DNA of 64,000 bases from positions 1 through 64,000 of the forward strand of contig NZ_BAEH01000092.1 in NCBI RefSeq assembly GCF_000241305.1, given 5' to 3'. This DNA comes from Gordonia effusa NBRC 100432. GTDB taxonomy: Bacteria > Actinomycetota > Actinomycetes > Mycobacteriales > Mycobacteriaceae. The notes below the pieces were generated by a model. It was not told the origin of the DNA and did not search any database. It saw nothing but the letters and a program-made list of their open reading frames with translations. The translations under genes and the position numbers were made by a program. Below, one piece after another: positions 1 through 8,930 of the stretch (within the stretch, counting starts at the first letter, position 1; the number at the start of each line of letters is the position of its first letter).

Positions 1-35
1 ATCGCGTCCGGGCCCATCGTCGGGTAATAGCGGTT

Positions 36-1544
36 CTACAGCGCCTTCAGTTCCTCGATAACCGAACCGACCGACTTCTTGGCGTCGCCGAATAGCATCG
101 ACGTCCCGTCCGCGAAGAACAGCGGATTCTCAATACCCGCGTAGCCCGAACTCATCGACCGCTTGAGCACGATCGTCGAGCGCGCCTGATCCACATTGAG
201 GATCGGCATGCCGTGGATGGGCGAACTCGGATCGTTGCGGGCCGCCGGGTTGGTGACGTCGTTGGCGCCGATGACGATGGCGACGTCGGTGCGGCCGAAT
301 TCGCCGTTGATGTCGTCCATCTCTTTCATCGCGTCATACTCCACATCCGCCTCGGCGAGCAGCACGTTCATATGCCCGGGCATCCGACCGGCGACCGGGT
401 GGATCGCGTACTTCACTTCGACACCCTTGGCCTCGAGCAGAGCTGCCATCTCCTTGACCGCATGCTGCGCCTGCGCGACGGCCAGGCCGTAACCCGGCAC
501 GACGATGACCTGATTGGCATAGGCCATCTGGATCGCCGCATCGGCAGCCGACGTCGCCTTGACCGTGCCGCCGGTGGCGCCCGGAGCGCCGGCAGCGCCG
601 TCGTCGCCGCCACCGAACGAGCCGAAGATGATTGCCGGGATAGACCGGTTCATCGCCTTGGCCATCAGGTTGGTCAGGATCGAACCGGACGCGCCGACGA
701 TCATTCCGGCGACGATCATCGCCTGGTTATTCAACGCCAATCCAGCGGCCGCGGCTGACAAACCAGTCATGGCGTTGAGCAGCGAGATGACCACCGGCAT
801 ATCCGCGCCGCCGATCGGGAACACCACGAACAGGCCCATCAGACCCGCTGCCACCAGCAGTCCGACGATCCAGAACCACGGGGTCGGGCCATCACCGGCG
901 CCGGCCTTGATGCCGATGTAGATAGCGATGCCGATCGCGACCAGTGCCAGCACGATATTGGCCAGCTGGAATGCTTTAGCGCCCGCGACGAGCTTCTTCT
1001 CGAGATTCTTGTTCAGCAGTTCCTGCAGCTTGGCGAATGCGACCAGCGAACCCCAGAAGGACACCGAACCGATGATCGCGGCGAACAGCGACCCGACAAT
1101 CACATGGACATCCGGAGTGTCCGGAACCGTGGTGAAGCCGCGGTATTCGATATATTCGGCCCACGCGATCAACGCGACGGTTCCACCACCGACACCGTTG
1201 AACAATGCCACCAACTGCGGCATCGCGGTCATCTTCGTCTTCAACGCCGGCGGAATACCTAGCACAACACCGACGAGAAGACCCGCGACGATGAGTATCC
1301 AGTTGATACCCGGCACACCGGCGTCGCCGGCCGAGTTGTACACACCGAGCAGGGTCGCGACGATTGCAATCCCCATGCCGACCGCTGCGATCCAGTTGCC
1401 GCGCACCGCGGTCTTCGGGCCGGTCAAGCCCATCAAGCCGTAGATGAATAGCGAGAAGGCGACGATGTACAGAACTGTCACGCCGTAACCGAGAGCTTCG
1501 GAGACCACGGCGCCTTCGCTCGCACTTAGGACAGAGGAGCTCAT
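36..1544 (-). CDS. pntB: NAD(P) transhydrogenase subunit beta
   Basis: Membrane and NADP-binding subunit of the proton-translocating transhydrogenase, which transfers hydride from NADH to NADP+ at the cost of the proton gradient. The 502 residues show about nine hydrophobic helices in the first 300 residues, then a Gly/Ala-rich linker and the C-terminal NADP-binding dIII domain with VVPGYGLAVAQAQHAV and VIVIGANDVTNPAA. Length is full for the family. The ATG overlaps the stop of pntAB by four bases, so the subunits are translationally coupled. It is the last gene of a three-gene operon. Identification is secure. Confidence 0.96.
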   Translation of the reverse strand: MSSSVLSASEGAVVSEALGYGVTVLYIVAFSLFIYGLMGLTGPKTAVRGNWIAAVGMGIAIVATLLGVYNSAGDAGVPGINWILIVAGLLVGVVLGIPPALKTKMTAMPQLVALFNGVGGGTVALIAWAEYIEYRGFTTVPDTPDVHVIVGSLFAAIIGSVSFWGSLVAFAKLQELLNKNLEKKLVAGAKAFQLANIVLALVAIGIAIYIGIKAGAGDGPTPWFWIVGLLVAAGLMGLFVVFPIGGADMPVVISLLNAMTGLSAAAAGLALNNQAMIVAGMIVGASGSILTNLMAKAMNRSIPAIIFGSFGGGDDGAAGAPGATGGTVKATSAADAAIQMAYANQVIVVPGYGLAVAQAQHAVKEMAALLEAKGVEVKYAIHPVAGRMPGHMNVLLAEADVEYDAMKEMDDINGEFGRTDVAIVIGANDVTNPAARNDPSSPIHGMPILNVDQARSTIVLKRSMSSGYAGIENPLFFADGTSMLFGDAKKSVGSVIEELKAL

Positions 1545-1846
1545 TTGGCGGCCTCCTTCTTACCCTTGAACATGCCGAGCATGCGGTCGGTGACCGCGAA
1601 GCCGCCGACCACGTTCAGAGTGCCGAAGACCAGCGCGACGAAGGCGATGATCCGCACACCCCAGTTGGCGTCGGCGGGCAGTTTGCCCAGCACCACGAGC
1701 GCGCCCAGCACGACGATGCCGTGAATGGCGTTGGTACCCGACATCAATGGCGTATGCAGTGTGTTCGGGACCTTGGAGATGACCGCGAAACCTACGAATC
1801 CGGCTAGCACCAGAATCGCGATATTCGATAGAAGTTCGGTGTACAT
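1541..1846 (-). CDS. pntAB: NAD(P) transhydrogenase subunit alpha, part 2 (membrane)
   Basis: Small membrane subunit (101 residues) carrying the transmembrane part of the alpha chain, which is a separate polypeptide in split-type transhydrogenases. It has three hydrophobic segments, with PNTLHTPLMSGTNAIHGIVVLGA in the middle, a hallmark of the family. Its ATG shares one base with the stop of pntAA (TGATG) and its stop overlaps the pntB start. It has no function without its two neighbours. Confidence 0.95.
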   Translation of the reverse strand: MYTELLSNIAILVLAGFVGFAVISKVPNTLHTPLMSGTNAIHGIVVLGALVVLGKLPADANWGVRIIAFVALVFGTLNVVGGFAVTDRMLGMFKGKKEAAK

Positions 1847-2937
1847 CAGACCTTCGCCTCCTCAGAGACATCGCGTGTCACACATGCGGCAGCGATGACT
1901 TCGTCATCGAAATCCGGTGCGATCGCGCCGTTGTCGTCGAGCATCAACTCGATCAGGGCCAGTAGATTCTTGGCGTACAGCTCGCTGGAATGCTCAGGCA
2001 TAGTGGCCGGCAGATTCAGCGGCGAGGTGATCGTGACGTCATGTTTGACGACAGTCTCACCGGGCTCGGTCAGCTCACAGTTACCACCGGTTTCACCGGC
2101 CAGATCGACGACTACGCTGCCGGGCTTCATCCCCTCGACAGCGGCGGCGGTAACCAATCTTGGCGCCGGGCGGCCGGGCACCAACGCGGTCGTGATGACC
2201 ACGTCGAAGCCCTTAATCGCGTCTTCGAGTGCCTGCTGCTGCTTCTCGCGTTCCTCCGCGGTCAGCTCGCGGGCGTAGCCGCCTTCGCCGGCGGCGTCGA
2301 TGCCGAGATCGAGCCACTGCGCACCGACCGAGAGTACTTGCTCGGCAACTTCGGGCCGCACGTCGTAGCCGGTGGTCCGCGCGCCCAGACGTTTAGCCGT
2401 AGCCAGTGCCTGCAGTCCGGCGACGCCGACGCCCAGCACCAGCACCGTGGCCGGTTTGACCGTGCCCGCGGCGGTGGTCAGCATCGGGAAGAACCGGGTC
2501 GACAGATCTGCCGCGACGATCACCGACTTGTAGCCCGACACATTGCCCTGCGACGACAACGCGTCCATCACCTGCGCGCGGGAAATACGCGGAATCGCTT
2601 CCACCGCATAGGCTTCCACGCCAGCAGCCGACAGGGCACCGATCTTGTTGTCCGCATTACGCGGCGCGAGAAAACCGATCAGTTTCTGCCCGCTGCGCAG
2701 CTTGCCGATTTCGTCGTCGGACGGAGCCGCGACCCGTACCACGACGTCGGCTCCATAGGGATCGCCAATCGTGGCACCCGCAGCGGTAAACAACTCGTCG
2801 GGGATCAGTGCCCCCAACCCGGCACCCGATTCGACGACGACCGGGACACCCTTCTTGACTAGCGCTTCAACCACCTTCGGTACCAACGCCACACGACGTT
2901 CTCCCGATGCGGTCTCGCGCACGACACCGACGCTCAT
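1846..2937 (-). CDS. pntAA: NAD(P) transhydrogenase subunit alpha, part 1 (NAD-binding)
   Basis: Soluble NAD(H)-binding dI domain (363 residues) of the alanine dehydrogenase/PNT superfamily. It starts SVGVVRETASGERRVALVPK, the conserved first strand and RRVA loop. A Rossmann nucleotide site LVLGVGVAGLQALATAKRLGA lies near residue 170, and the RQD-loop-like region follows GFDVVITTALVPGRPAP. A good ribosome site (AAAGGTGA) precedes the ATG by about six bases. It is the first gene of pntAA-pntAB-pntB. The 200 bases upstream hold the promoter and no other gene I can see. Confidence 0.96.
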   Translation of the reverse strand: MSVGVVRETASGERRVALVPKVVEALVKKGVPVVVESGAGLGALIPDELFTAAGATIGDPYGADVVVRVAAPSDDEIGKLRSGQKLIGFLAPRNADNKIGALSAAGVEAYAVEAIPRISRAQVMDALSSQGNVSGYKSVIVAADLSTRFFPMLTTAAGTVKPATVLVLGVGVAGLQALATAKRLGARTTGYDVRPEVAEQVLSVGAQWLDLGIDAAGEGGYARELTAEEREKQQQALEDAIKGFDVVITTALVPGRPAPRLVTAAAVEGMKPGSVVVDLAGETGGNCELTEPGETVVKHDVTITSPLNLPATMPEHSSELYAKNLLALIELMLDDNGAIAPDFDDEVIAAACVTRDVSEEAKV

Positions 2938-3137
2938 AACCTAATCACCTTTTCGGTGCGCGTCGCGCGAAGATCGTGCTGCACAACAGTACTGGCGCGC
3001 AGTACTGCGGTGCGGCCCTCAAGCGACTGCGACACGCGGTAGTGCAACCAGTTGGCTGCCACCTTGATCAAAAATGTGCGATGAACATAGCACGGCCTTA
3101 TCATCCGGTCGTGGCCGGTGTGGTCACAGTCACAGGG

Positions 3138-4295
3138 CTACCGGCCATTAACACGCCGCTGGGTCACATCGCCATCACATCTCCCTGCCTCGGTAAACCT
3201 CGCCATGTCGACCTGTCGGGGGCAGAATGCTCTCGGTAGCCCAGTTTGGCGCGGTTTTCGCGAGTAGCTGTGGCGGGCCACCGGCTTCACCCGGCGCTGC
3301 GCCCCAATCTGGTCCGGATCGGTCACCGGCAACTGCCAACCGAATCGCCGGTACAGCTCTTTCTGCAACATGCGCGGCGTGGGAACCTGCTGCCGGTGAC
3401 GAGTAGCCGCGACGCCGGGCATCGGCACTCGGACCGCCCGCGACACCGCGTCGTCGAACCGTTTGTCAACGGGAACTCCCATGTCGCGCAACATGATTCC
3501 GACCGGATTGCCGCCGTCATAGACGTGATATTCGGTGTCACCGTCGCGCCAGGTCTTCACCTGCCGATAACTCCCGACCTTGGGGTACATAAAGGCATGC
3601 ACGTAATAGCCCGGCGCGAAGTAGAAGGCGGCAGCGATAGGATCGGCCATCGGGTTGGCAAGCCCGCACATAGAGTCACCGCGGATGCAGTACGAAACCA
3701 CCCGCACCCCAGTCATATCCGACGGCTCGCGCGGACCATCCGTCGTGACCCCGGGCACCATGCTCGGGGCAAGCGCCTCCACGCCGGTGTTGGGAAAACG
3801 CGGATCGGCGCCAAGTACGACGGTGAGGTTTCGCGGTGTGATCGCGCCACTTCGCACCAGACGATGGGCGGCGTTCATCGCGATATTCGCCCCTTGCGAG
3901 AACCCATTGATAATCACCGGTCGCCCCGCCGCAGCAGCAGCCTTCGCGACTCGAGTCGCGGCGCGCGTACCGATAGCCTCGGAGTCGTCGAAGGTCCCAT
4001 TTCCGATAAGACCCAACACAATTGGGCCGACTCGAATTCCGAATGCCGCCGGGTAGGGGACAATCGTCACGCGTTGATGCTCCCACCACGCGTCGGTGCG
4101 CCCGACCTGATCGCTGCCGGTCGGATCACCGGTCCCCGGGACGAGTATTACCCGCGCCCGCGAGCCACCGAGTTCGGCGACAAACCCGGGCACCGGCCCC
4201 GGCTCAGTTTGTCGGCTACCAGCCTGCGCGGCGCCCGCAAGCGCGCTCGACACCACGATTGCGATAGTCAAAGCGATCCCTGCGAACCGACCCAT
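3138..4295 (-). CDS. Secreted PE-PPE-domain alpha/beta hydrolase
   Basis: Exported serine hydrolase. A Sec signal (residues 1-26, ending AGAAQAGS) precedes the PE-PPE domain, an alpha/beta-hydrolase fold found in mycobacterial PE/PPE esterases and in free-standing secreted proteins of Mycobacteriales. The strand LVPGTGDP is near residue 51 and the nucleophile is Ser133 in GFSQGAN. No PE or PPE secretion domain is fused to it, so it is the stand-alone form. The last 90 residues, rich in Arg and Gln, are less typical. An esterase or lipase role on envelope or host lipids is inferred; the substrate is unknown. Confidence 0.8.
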   Translation of the reverse strand: MGRFAGIALTIAIVVSSALAGAAQAGSRQTEPGPVPGFVAELGGSRARVILVPGTGDPTGSDQVGRTDAWWEHQRVTIVPYPAAFGIRVGPIVLGLIGNGTFDDSEAIGTRAATRVAKAAAAAGRPVIINGFSQGANIAMNAAHRLVRSGAITPRNLTVVLGADPRFPNTGVEALAPSMVPGVTTDGPREPSDMTGVRVVSYCIRGDSMCGLANPMADPIAAAFYFAPGYYVHAFMYPKVGSYRQVKTWRDGDTEYHVYDGGNPVGIMLRDMGVPVDKRFDDAVSRAVRVPMPGVAATRHRQQVPTPRMLQKELYRRFGWQLPVTDPDQIGAQRRVKPVARHSYSRKPRQTGLPRAFCPRQVDMARFTEAGRCDGDVTQRRVNGR

Positions 4296-4413
4296 AGGTC
4301 ATAACGTTAGGCATCCTCACTACCTCCCCGGGTCGGATCGGCTGAGCCAATCGAACAAATTCACCGGATCGAGCTACAACCGTTAGATCGACGCAACCAG
4401 AGCGCCAGCGAAC

Positions 4414-5931
4414 CTACTCGACGTCGGCGCCAACTCGCTCCGACGCCGCGGCCAACCGCGCCGCTTCGCGCCCCGCCCGCCGACCGAAATACGATCCTTC
4501 GCCGAGTTGAGTGCCGCTCGCGTACCCTTTGCCGTCCTGCGCCAAGTTGGCGGCGCACGCGCCCGCCGCGAAGAGCCCGACAATCGGCTGCGACTGGGCG
4601 TCGAGGACTTCGCCGTCGACCGTCGTAGCCAATCCACCAACGGTGAAGCCTGAGTACATTGCTTTCCCAAGGCTCATGTCGAACGCGGCCCATGGTCCAT
4701 TCGCTTGCGGCGCAAGGAATTCCGCACTCTTATGGAAGTCCGGGTCCTCTCCGACGGCTGCATGGGTGTTGTAGTCGTCGAGTGTCGTCGCCAGGTTTCC
4801 GGCCGGAATCCCGAGGTCGGATTCCATCTCCTCGACGGTCTCCCACCCATCGATGAACGGTGCCAACGGGAAGGCCGGCCGCTCCATGTGTTCTTCGTCG
4901 ACGATGAGGTACGCCCGTTTGTCCGGCTGATCCATCACAAAGCCGGCCGTGCGGGAGTGATAGCTATCTTCGGCGACGAACCGCCGGCCCTCGCTGTTGA
5001 CGATGATGCCGGTAAGCAATATCGACGGCGGGTAGACGGGCGCGGTGATGAAAGCCTGATCCATATGTTTAACCGCGGCACCGGCCGACTGCCCTAGCCG
5101 GATACCCAGGCCGTCGTCGTATGTGGTGCCGAGCGTGTACGACTGGTTGGCCAACTGCGGGACATACTCGTTGACCATGTCCTCGTTGAGGACATAACCG
5201 CCTGCCGCGATAACCACGCCCGAGGCCCGAATGAATCCTTCGGCTCCGGGCCGTCGCCATTTCACGCCGACGACGCTGCCGGAGTTGTCGACGATAAGGT
5301 TGCGCGCGCCGGTATCAGTCCGCACTTCGACGCCGAGTCGTTCCAGCTCAGCCATCAAGAGATCGATGACCATCGACGCCCCACCGGTATCGCCGGGCAC
5401 AGGCACTTTGTGTCCGCGGGGCGCTGGCACAGCCATGTTCTTATAGGGCCACACCTTTTCGTTCCCGGTGTACATCAGCCCCTGGGTGCCTGGCTGGATA
5501 ACGGCTTTTTCCGGGTAGTAGCTGCGCTCGAAGTTCAGCCCCAGCGCCTCGAGCCAGTTGAAATGCTCGACGCTGTCGGTGCAATACGCGTGAATCTTGG
5601 CTGGCTCGGGCTCTAGCGAGACGGCGGTGAGGTACTTCTCCATCTCTTCGGCACTGTCGGGCTGCCCGGCTGCCTCTTGCACCGCGGTTCCGCCCCCGAG
5701 GTAGAAGTGACCACCGGCCAGCCGCGTGGTACCGCCTGTCTCGGCGGCGCGCTCGATCAGCAACACCTTTGCTCCAGCCCGGGCTGCTTCGACCGCGGCG
5801 CATCCACCCGAAATTCCCGATCCGACGACCAGTACATCCACGTCATCGGTGAACGCGCCGACATCACTCAGGCCGATCAGCGGCGGGAACTCGGTATTAC
5901 TGCTGGCCACAGGCTGGTCGTCACTGCTCAT
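4414..5931 (-). CDS. FAD-dependent oxidoreductase, KstD/fumarate-reductase family
   Basis: Flavoprotein of the fumarate reductase/3-ketosteroid-delta1-dehydrogenase superfamily, about 505 residues from the chosen ATG. The FAD-binding fold VDVLVVGSGISGGCAAVEAARAGAKVLLIER lies near residue 30, followed by GGTTRLAGG. The C-terminal FAD loop reads GLFAAGACAANLAQDGKGYASGTQLGEGSYFGR. An in-frame ATG ten codons upstream would lie across the operator, so I prefer 5931. A -10-like TACGCT six bases before this ATG suggests a leaderless mRNA. The KstR-type palindrome just upstream argues for a role in steroid ring or side-chain oxidation, but the exact substrate cannot be read from sequence. Confidence 0.75.
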   Translation of the reverse strand: MSSDDQPVASSNTEFPPLIGLSDVGAFTDDVDVLVVGSGISGGCAAVEAARAGAKVLLIERAAETGGTTRLAGGHFYLGGGTAVQEAAGQPDSAEEMEKYLTAVSLEPEPAKIHAYCTDSVEHFNWLEALGLNFERSYYPEKAVIQPGTQGLMYTGNEKVWPYKNMAVPAPRGHKVPVPGDTGGASMVIDLLMAELERLGVEVRTDTGARNLIVDNSGSVVGVKWRRPGAEGFIRASGVVIAAGGYVLNEDMVNEYVPQLANQSYTLGTTYDDGLGIRLGQSAGAAVKHMDQAFITAPVYPPSILLTGIIVNSEGRRFVAEDSYHSRTAGFVMDQPDKRAYLIVDEEHMERPAFPLAPFIDGWETVEEMESDLGIPAGNLATTLDDYNTHAAVGEDPDFHKSAEFLAPQANGPWAAFDMSLGKAMYSGFTVGGLATTVDGEVLDAQSQPIVGLFAAGACAANLAQDGKGYASGTQLGEGSYFGRRAGREAARLAAASERVGADVE

Positions 5932-5953
5932 CGGAACAGCGTATCGCAGCACA

Positions 5954-5967
5954 TAGAACATGTTCTA
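5954..5967. promoter_or_regulatory. KstR-type operator
   Basis: A 14-base perfect palindrome, TAGAACATGTTCTA, fits the published KstR consensus TNNAACNNGTTNNA at every fixed position. KstR is the TetR-family repressor of cholesterol catabolism in mycobacteria and rhodococci. It lies 23 bases upstream of the flavoprotein start at 5931 and just downstream, on the minus strand, of the preceding gene's stop. The match is direct; binding by KstR is inferred. Confidence 0.75.
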
Positions 5968-5985
5968 GTTTTGTCGTGCGAAGTG

Positions 5986-6537
5986 CTATCGCCACATCCA
6001 GAAGTTCACCTGGCGGGCATTGTTCAAGAACCCGTAGCCAATCCAGATACCGTTGGGCAACCGGCGCATTTCGTCGTGTCCAAACCCGAGCCCGCTGCGC
6101 GCGTAGTCAATCCGCATCACGGCGCGCCCGTCGAGAATCGACCGCGCGTAGAAGACGCTCGCCGGTAGCAGATCGCCACCGAACAGTTGATTGGTAAGCC
6201 ACCCACCGTGGAAGTTCTTACCGGTCCAGACCGCATGCATAGCGGCGGTGGCAGCGGCGTTGGGCGGGCCGATCGGACGAGCCATTCCACGCAATGGCAC
6301 ATTCCGCGGCAACGGCGCGACCTTCAGTCGGGCGAACAACGCGTCGAACTGGCCTTGACTACACGAATCACGCAGCGCGACAACCGAAGACGATATCGAC
6401 ATTCGAGTGTCAGGTGTCGGACATCGCGGCGCCGCCGCCGCCGGGTTTGGTACCACCATCGCTCCCAATAGAGCAGCCGCGGCTACGACGATCGTCGTAT
6501 GTCGCCAATCCCACCGAGGTTTCGCCATCCCACTCAT
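5986..6537 (-). CDS. Secreted protein of unknown function
   Basis: Hypothetical exported protein of 183 residues. A basic start (MAKPRWDWRH) is followed by a hydrophobic segment and an Ala-rich cleavage region (PNPAAAAPRC). The mature part has two Cys (after APR and RDS) that could form a disulfide, and ends in an aromatic-rich stretch (IWIGYGFLNNARQVNFWMWR). AGGAG five bases before the ATG at 6537 selects that start over an upstream GTG. I do not recognise the family. Proteins of this look occur as envelope proteins in Mycobacteriales. Confidence 0.6.
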   Translation of the reverse strand: MSGMAKPRWDWRHTTIVVAAAALLGAMVVPNPAAAAPRCPTPDTRMSISSSVVALRDSCSQGQFDALFARLKVAPLPRNVPLRGMARPIGPPNAAATAAMHAVWTGKNFHGGWLTNQLFGGDLLPASVFYARSILDGRAVMRIDYARSGLGFGHDEMRRLPNGIWIGYGFLNNARQVNFWMWR

Positions 6538-6607
6538 CGCCACTCCTCACCTAGAGTTGCCGACCCACTTCTCGGCTTACTCCACTTGGGGAGCCACGAC
6601 AAGAGCT

Positions 6608-6814
6608 TTAACGCACGAGCTGATAGCCCGCCTCGGTGACCGCGTTCGCGACCTCGTCGTCATCGAGGGCCGAGGCGCTGGAAATTTCCACCGCGCCCGT
6701 CTGGACGTCGACTTCGACGCCGGTCACGCCGTCGATCTCGGCGATCTCTTCACGCACCGACGACGCGCAGTGGCCGCAAGTCATTCCGGTCACCAGGTAG
6801 TTCGAAACGGTCAT
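6608..6814 (-). CDS. copZ: Copper chaperone, HMA domain
   Basis: A single heavy-metal-associated domain of 68 residues with the Cu(I)-binding motif GMTCGHCASSV (Cys13 and Cys16). Such chaperones bind Cu(I) in the cytosol and pass it to a P1B ATPase. It lies 27 bases downstream of csoR on the same strand, with a Shine-Dalgarno AAAGGAA, so the pair form one copper-induced operon. The ATPases it probably serves are at 10332-12335 and 56668-58887. Confidence 0.92.
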   Translation of the reverse strand: MTVSNYLVTGMTCGHCASSVREEIAEIDGVTGVEVDVQTGAVEISSASALDDDEVANAVTEAGYQLVR

Positions 6815-6841
6815 CTTGCGTTCCTTTCGGTTCGGTTGGTG

Positions 6842-7138
6842 CTACGACTTCACAAGTCGCGCAATGGCTTCCATCGCCTCGTCGATCTTGTCGCGGCCGG
6901 CGTCGTCGCCTTCGCGAGCGGCGTCGATGACGCAGTGATTCATATGGTCTTCAAGGAGCCCGAGACTCACTGCCTGCAACGCCTTCGTCATCGCACTCAC
7001 CTGGGTGAGAATGTCGATGCAATAGGCCTCTTCTTCGACCATGCGTTGCAGTCCGCGCGCCTGACCTTCGATCCGACGTAGCCGACGCAGGTACGCATCC
7101 TTTTCGCCCATGTATCCGTGATGCTGGTGTTCAGCCAC
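6842..7138 (-). CDS. csoR: Copper-sensing transcriptional repressor, CsoR/RicR family
   Basis: An all-helical CsoR-family repressor (98 residues) that releases DNA when it binds Cu(I). The metal ligands are visible as Cys40 (EAYCID), His65 (EDHMNHC) and Cys69, the C-H-C set of copper sensors; the usual basic DNA-contact face (LRRLRRIEGQARGLQRM) is present. The GTG start has AAGGAG at ideal spacing. Two copper boxes lie just upstream (7160-7212), showing autoregulation. The same box recurs before copB (12372) and the copA operon (55679, 55713), so this protein probably controls all three. Confidence 0.92.
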   Translation of the reverse strand: MAEHQHHGYMGEKDAYLRRLRRIEGQARGLQRMVEEEAYCIDILTQVSAMTKALQAVSLGLLEDHMNHCVIDAAREGDDAGRDKIDEAMEAIARLVKS

Positions 7139-7159
7139 GATGTCTCCTTGAGTCCGATA

Positions 7160-7174
7160 TACCCCCTACAGGTA
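7160..7174. promoter_or_regulatory. CsoR/RicR copper box, proximal
   Basis: TACCCCCTACAGGTA matches the TACCC-N5-GGGTA operator with a weaker right half (AGGTA). It sits 22 bases before the csoR GTG, over the expected transcription start. Confidence 0.7.
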
Positions 7175-7197
7175 TACACGACTCAGCCGAAGATTAC

Positions 7198-7212
7198 TAC
7201 CCCCTGGGGGTA
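7198..7212. promoter_or_regulatory. CsoR/RicR copper box, distal
   Basis: TACCCCCTGGGGGTA is a near-perfect inverted repeat of the copper-box type, 60 bases upstream of csoR and 75 bases after the nadB stop. Two boxes 38 bases apart point to cooperative autoregulation. Confidence 0.8.
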
Positions 7213-7287
7213 TGCTACCCACGCGCACTGATCACCGTGCTATCAAATTCCCGTGCCACAACTGGTGCAACAGCTTCCTCACAGCCA

Positions 7288-8886
7288 TCACACGCAAACC
7301 GGATCGACCACGGATCGCACAGCCAGACCGTCGAAGCTAAACACTCGCGATGAGGGCACGGAGTCTGTGTCCGGGAAATCCACCCGCGAATGACATCCGC
7401 GCGACTCTGTCCGTGCCAGAGCAGCTGCCACCACCGCGCGGGCAGTGAGCGTTAACGCGGCGTCTTCGAGGTCACCGACCGAGATCATCGCGCGACTCGG
7501 GGCCGCGTCCAGGGCAGCGGCGGCCTCTGCCAGTCCGTCGGCCGAGCGAGCAAGCGCGACCCGACCAGACATCAGGTCTTGCAAGGCTTTTCGATCCATC
7601 GCTGGACGCGGAACGATGTGGGGCGGGGCAACGTCGTTGACCGAACGTCCACGTCGTTCGATCGCCGCCGCAGCGGCCTTGCGCCCCATGACAAGTCCTT
7701 CGAGGAGGCTGTTCGACGCGAGCCGGTTGGCGCCGTGCAGCCCGGTCCGCGCGACCTCCCCAGCAACGTAAAGGCCCGTCATCGACGTCTGCCCCGACGC
7801 CGATGCCAACACCCCGCCGCAGAGATAGTGCGCGCCGGGAACAACTGGAATACGTTGCGGCACAGTCCCATCGGCCAGGCCAGCCGCACGCAGCCCTGCG
7901 GTGACTGTCGGGAAGCGCCGCTCAAAATCGTCAACGTCGGAGATGTCGAGATAAACGCAATCGTCACCCGTGCGCGCGAGTGTCGCTTGCACCGCTCGGG
8001 ATACGACATCGCGCGGTGCGAGGTCGCCCATCGGGTGCACGCCGGCGGTGACCGACTCACCACGCTTATCTACCAAACGTCCGCCCTCGCCGCGCACCGC
8101 CTCACTGATCAGCGTCCGCCGCCCGCGGGCGCCCGGCAGGTACAACATCGTCGGGTGGAATTGGATGAACTCTAGGTCGGCGACCTGTGCCCCCGCCCGC
8201 AATGCCAGCGCGATTCCATCGGCGGTTGCCCCGGCCGGGTTGGTGGTAGCGGCATATAGATGCCCCGCGCCACCGGTCGCGAGTAGCACGGTCGGCGCGT
8301 AAACGGCGCGCACATCGGGACTGTCGGGCGTGCGATACGCCGCACCGACGACCGCACCGTCGTCGATGAGCAGGTCGGTGACCACGGCGTCGTCGACACA
8401 GGTCAACCGGGGATTCGAGGTGTTCGTGACCGCTTGCCCCAACGCACGCTGTACTTGTGCGCCGGTCGCGTCGCCGCCGGCGTGAATGATGCGACGCACG
8501 CTATGGCCGCCCTCACGAGTGCGGCGGAATGAGCCATCGACGTCACGGTCGAAGTCCGCGCCCCGCGCGACCAACTGGGTGATCGCCGACCAGCCATCGG
8601 CAATGATCGGTCGAGTCGCGTGCGCGTCGGTTAGGCCCGCCCCGGCGGCAATCGTGTCGGATACATGCAGGTCAATCGAGTCTTCCGGGTTGTCCGGCTC
8701 GACAACCGCGATGCCACCTTGAGCGTAGAACGTAGACGTCGACTGCTCGTCTCGATCGGCACGCCACTTCGGCCCCTTGTTCAATACGACGACGCGCAAA
8801 CCCTCGGCCGCTGCCGACAACGCCGCCGTCAATCCAGCTATCCCCGCCCCGACCACGACCAGGTCAGCATCCTCACGGTCGTGCAT
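7288..8886 (-). CDS. nadB: L-aspartate oxidase
   Basis: Flavoenzyme that oxidises L-aspartate to iminoaspartate, the first step of de novo NAD synthesis. FAD fold ADLVVVGAGIAGLTAALSAA at the N-terminus; conserved STSTFYAQGGIA, EFIQFHPT, HPMGDLAPRDVVSRAV, GLHGANRLASNSLLEGLVMGR, and the C-terminal ESRGCHSRVDFP all mark NadB rather than succinate dehydrogenase. 532 residues, normal length. GGGAGG eight bases before the ATG at 8886 sets the start; a GTG three codons earlier is less likely. nadA and nadC, usually adjacent, are not in this window. Confidence 0.92.
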   Translation of the reverse strand: MHDREDADLVVVGAGIAGLTAALSAAAEGLRVVVLNKGPKWRADRDEQSTSTFYAQGGIAVVEPDNPEDSIDLHVSDTIAAGAGLTDAHATRPIIADGWSAITQLVARGADFDRDVDGSFRRTREGGHSVRRIIHAGGDATGAQVQRALGQAVTNTSNPRLTCVDDAVVTDLLIDDGAVVGAAYRTPDSPDVRAVYAPTVLLATGGAGHLYAATTNPAGATADGIALALRAGAQVADLEFIQFHPTMLYLPGARGRRTLISEAVRGEGGRLVDKRGESVTAGVHPMGDLAPRDVVSRAVQATLARTGDDCVYLDISDVDDFERRFPTVTAGLRAAGLADGTVPQRIPVVPGAHYLCGGVLASASGQTSMTGLYVAGEVARTGLHGANRLASNSLLEGLVMGRKAAAAAIERRGRSVNDVAPPHIVPRPAMDRKALQDLMSGRVALARSADGLAEAAAALDAAPSRAMISVGDLEDAALTLTARAVVAAALARTESRGCHSRVDFPDTDSVPSSRVFSFDGLAVRSVVDPVCV

Positions 8887-8901
8887 GCTAACCACCTCCC
8901 G

Positions 8902-8928
8902 TAGTTTTCGACTATCAATCGAAAACTA
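8902..8928. promoter_or_regulatory. Inverted repeat upstream of nadB, candidate operator
   Basis: Two perfect 10-base arms, TAGTTTTCGA and TCGAAAACTA, are separated by seven bases. The repeat fills the gap between the acyl-CoA dehydrogenase stop and the nadB ribosome site. There is no T-tract on the minus strand, so an operator is more likely than a terminator. NrtR-family control of nad genes is known in mycobacteria; assignment to this site is only a guess. Confidence 0.55.
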
Positions 8929-8930
8929 TG

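Noticed and set aside
1-35. Sequence left of the pntB stop
   Set aside because: Too short to assign; no feature seen.
196-921. Long plus-strand frames across pntB
   Set aside because: Antisense shadows caused by high third-position GC; rich in Arg/Pro/Ser with no domain.
2976-3239. Open frame on the plus strand upstream of pntAA
   Set aside because: Overlaps the 3' end of the PE-PPE gene antisense, has no ribosome site and its residue composition is unlike a protein; the region is the pntAA promoter.
4300-4330. GTTAGGCATCC resembling half an IdeR iron box
   Set aside because: Only one half-site fits and the neighbouring gene is not an iron gene.
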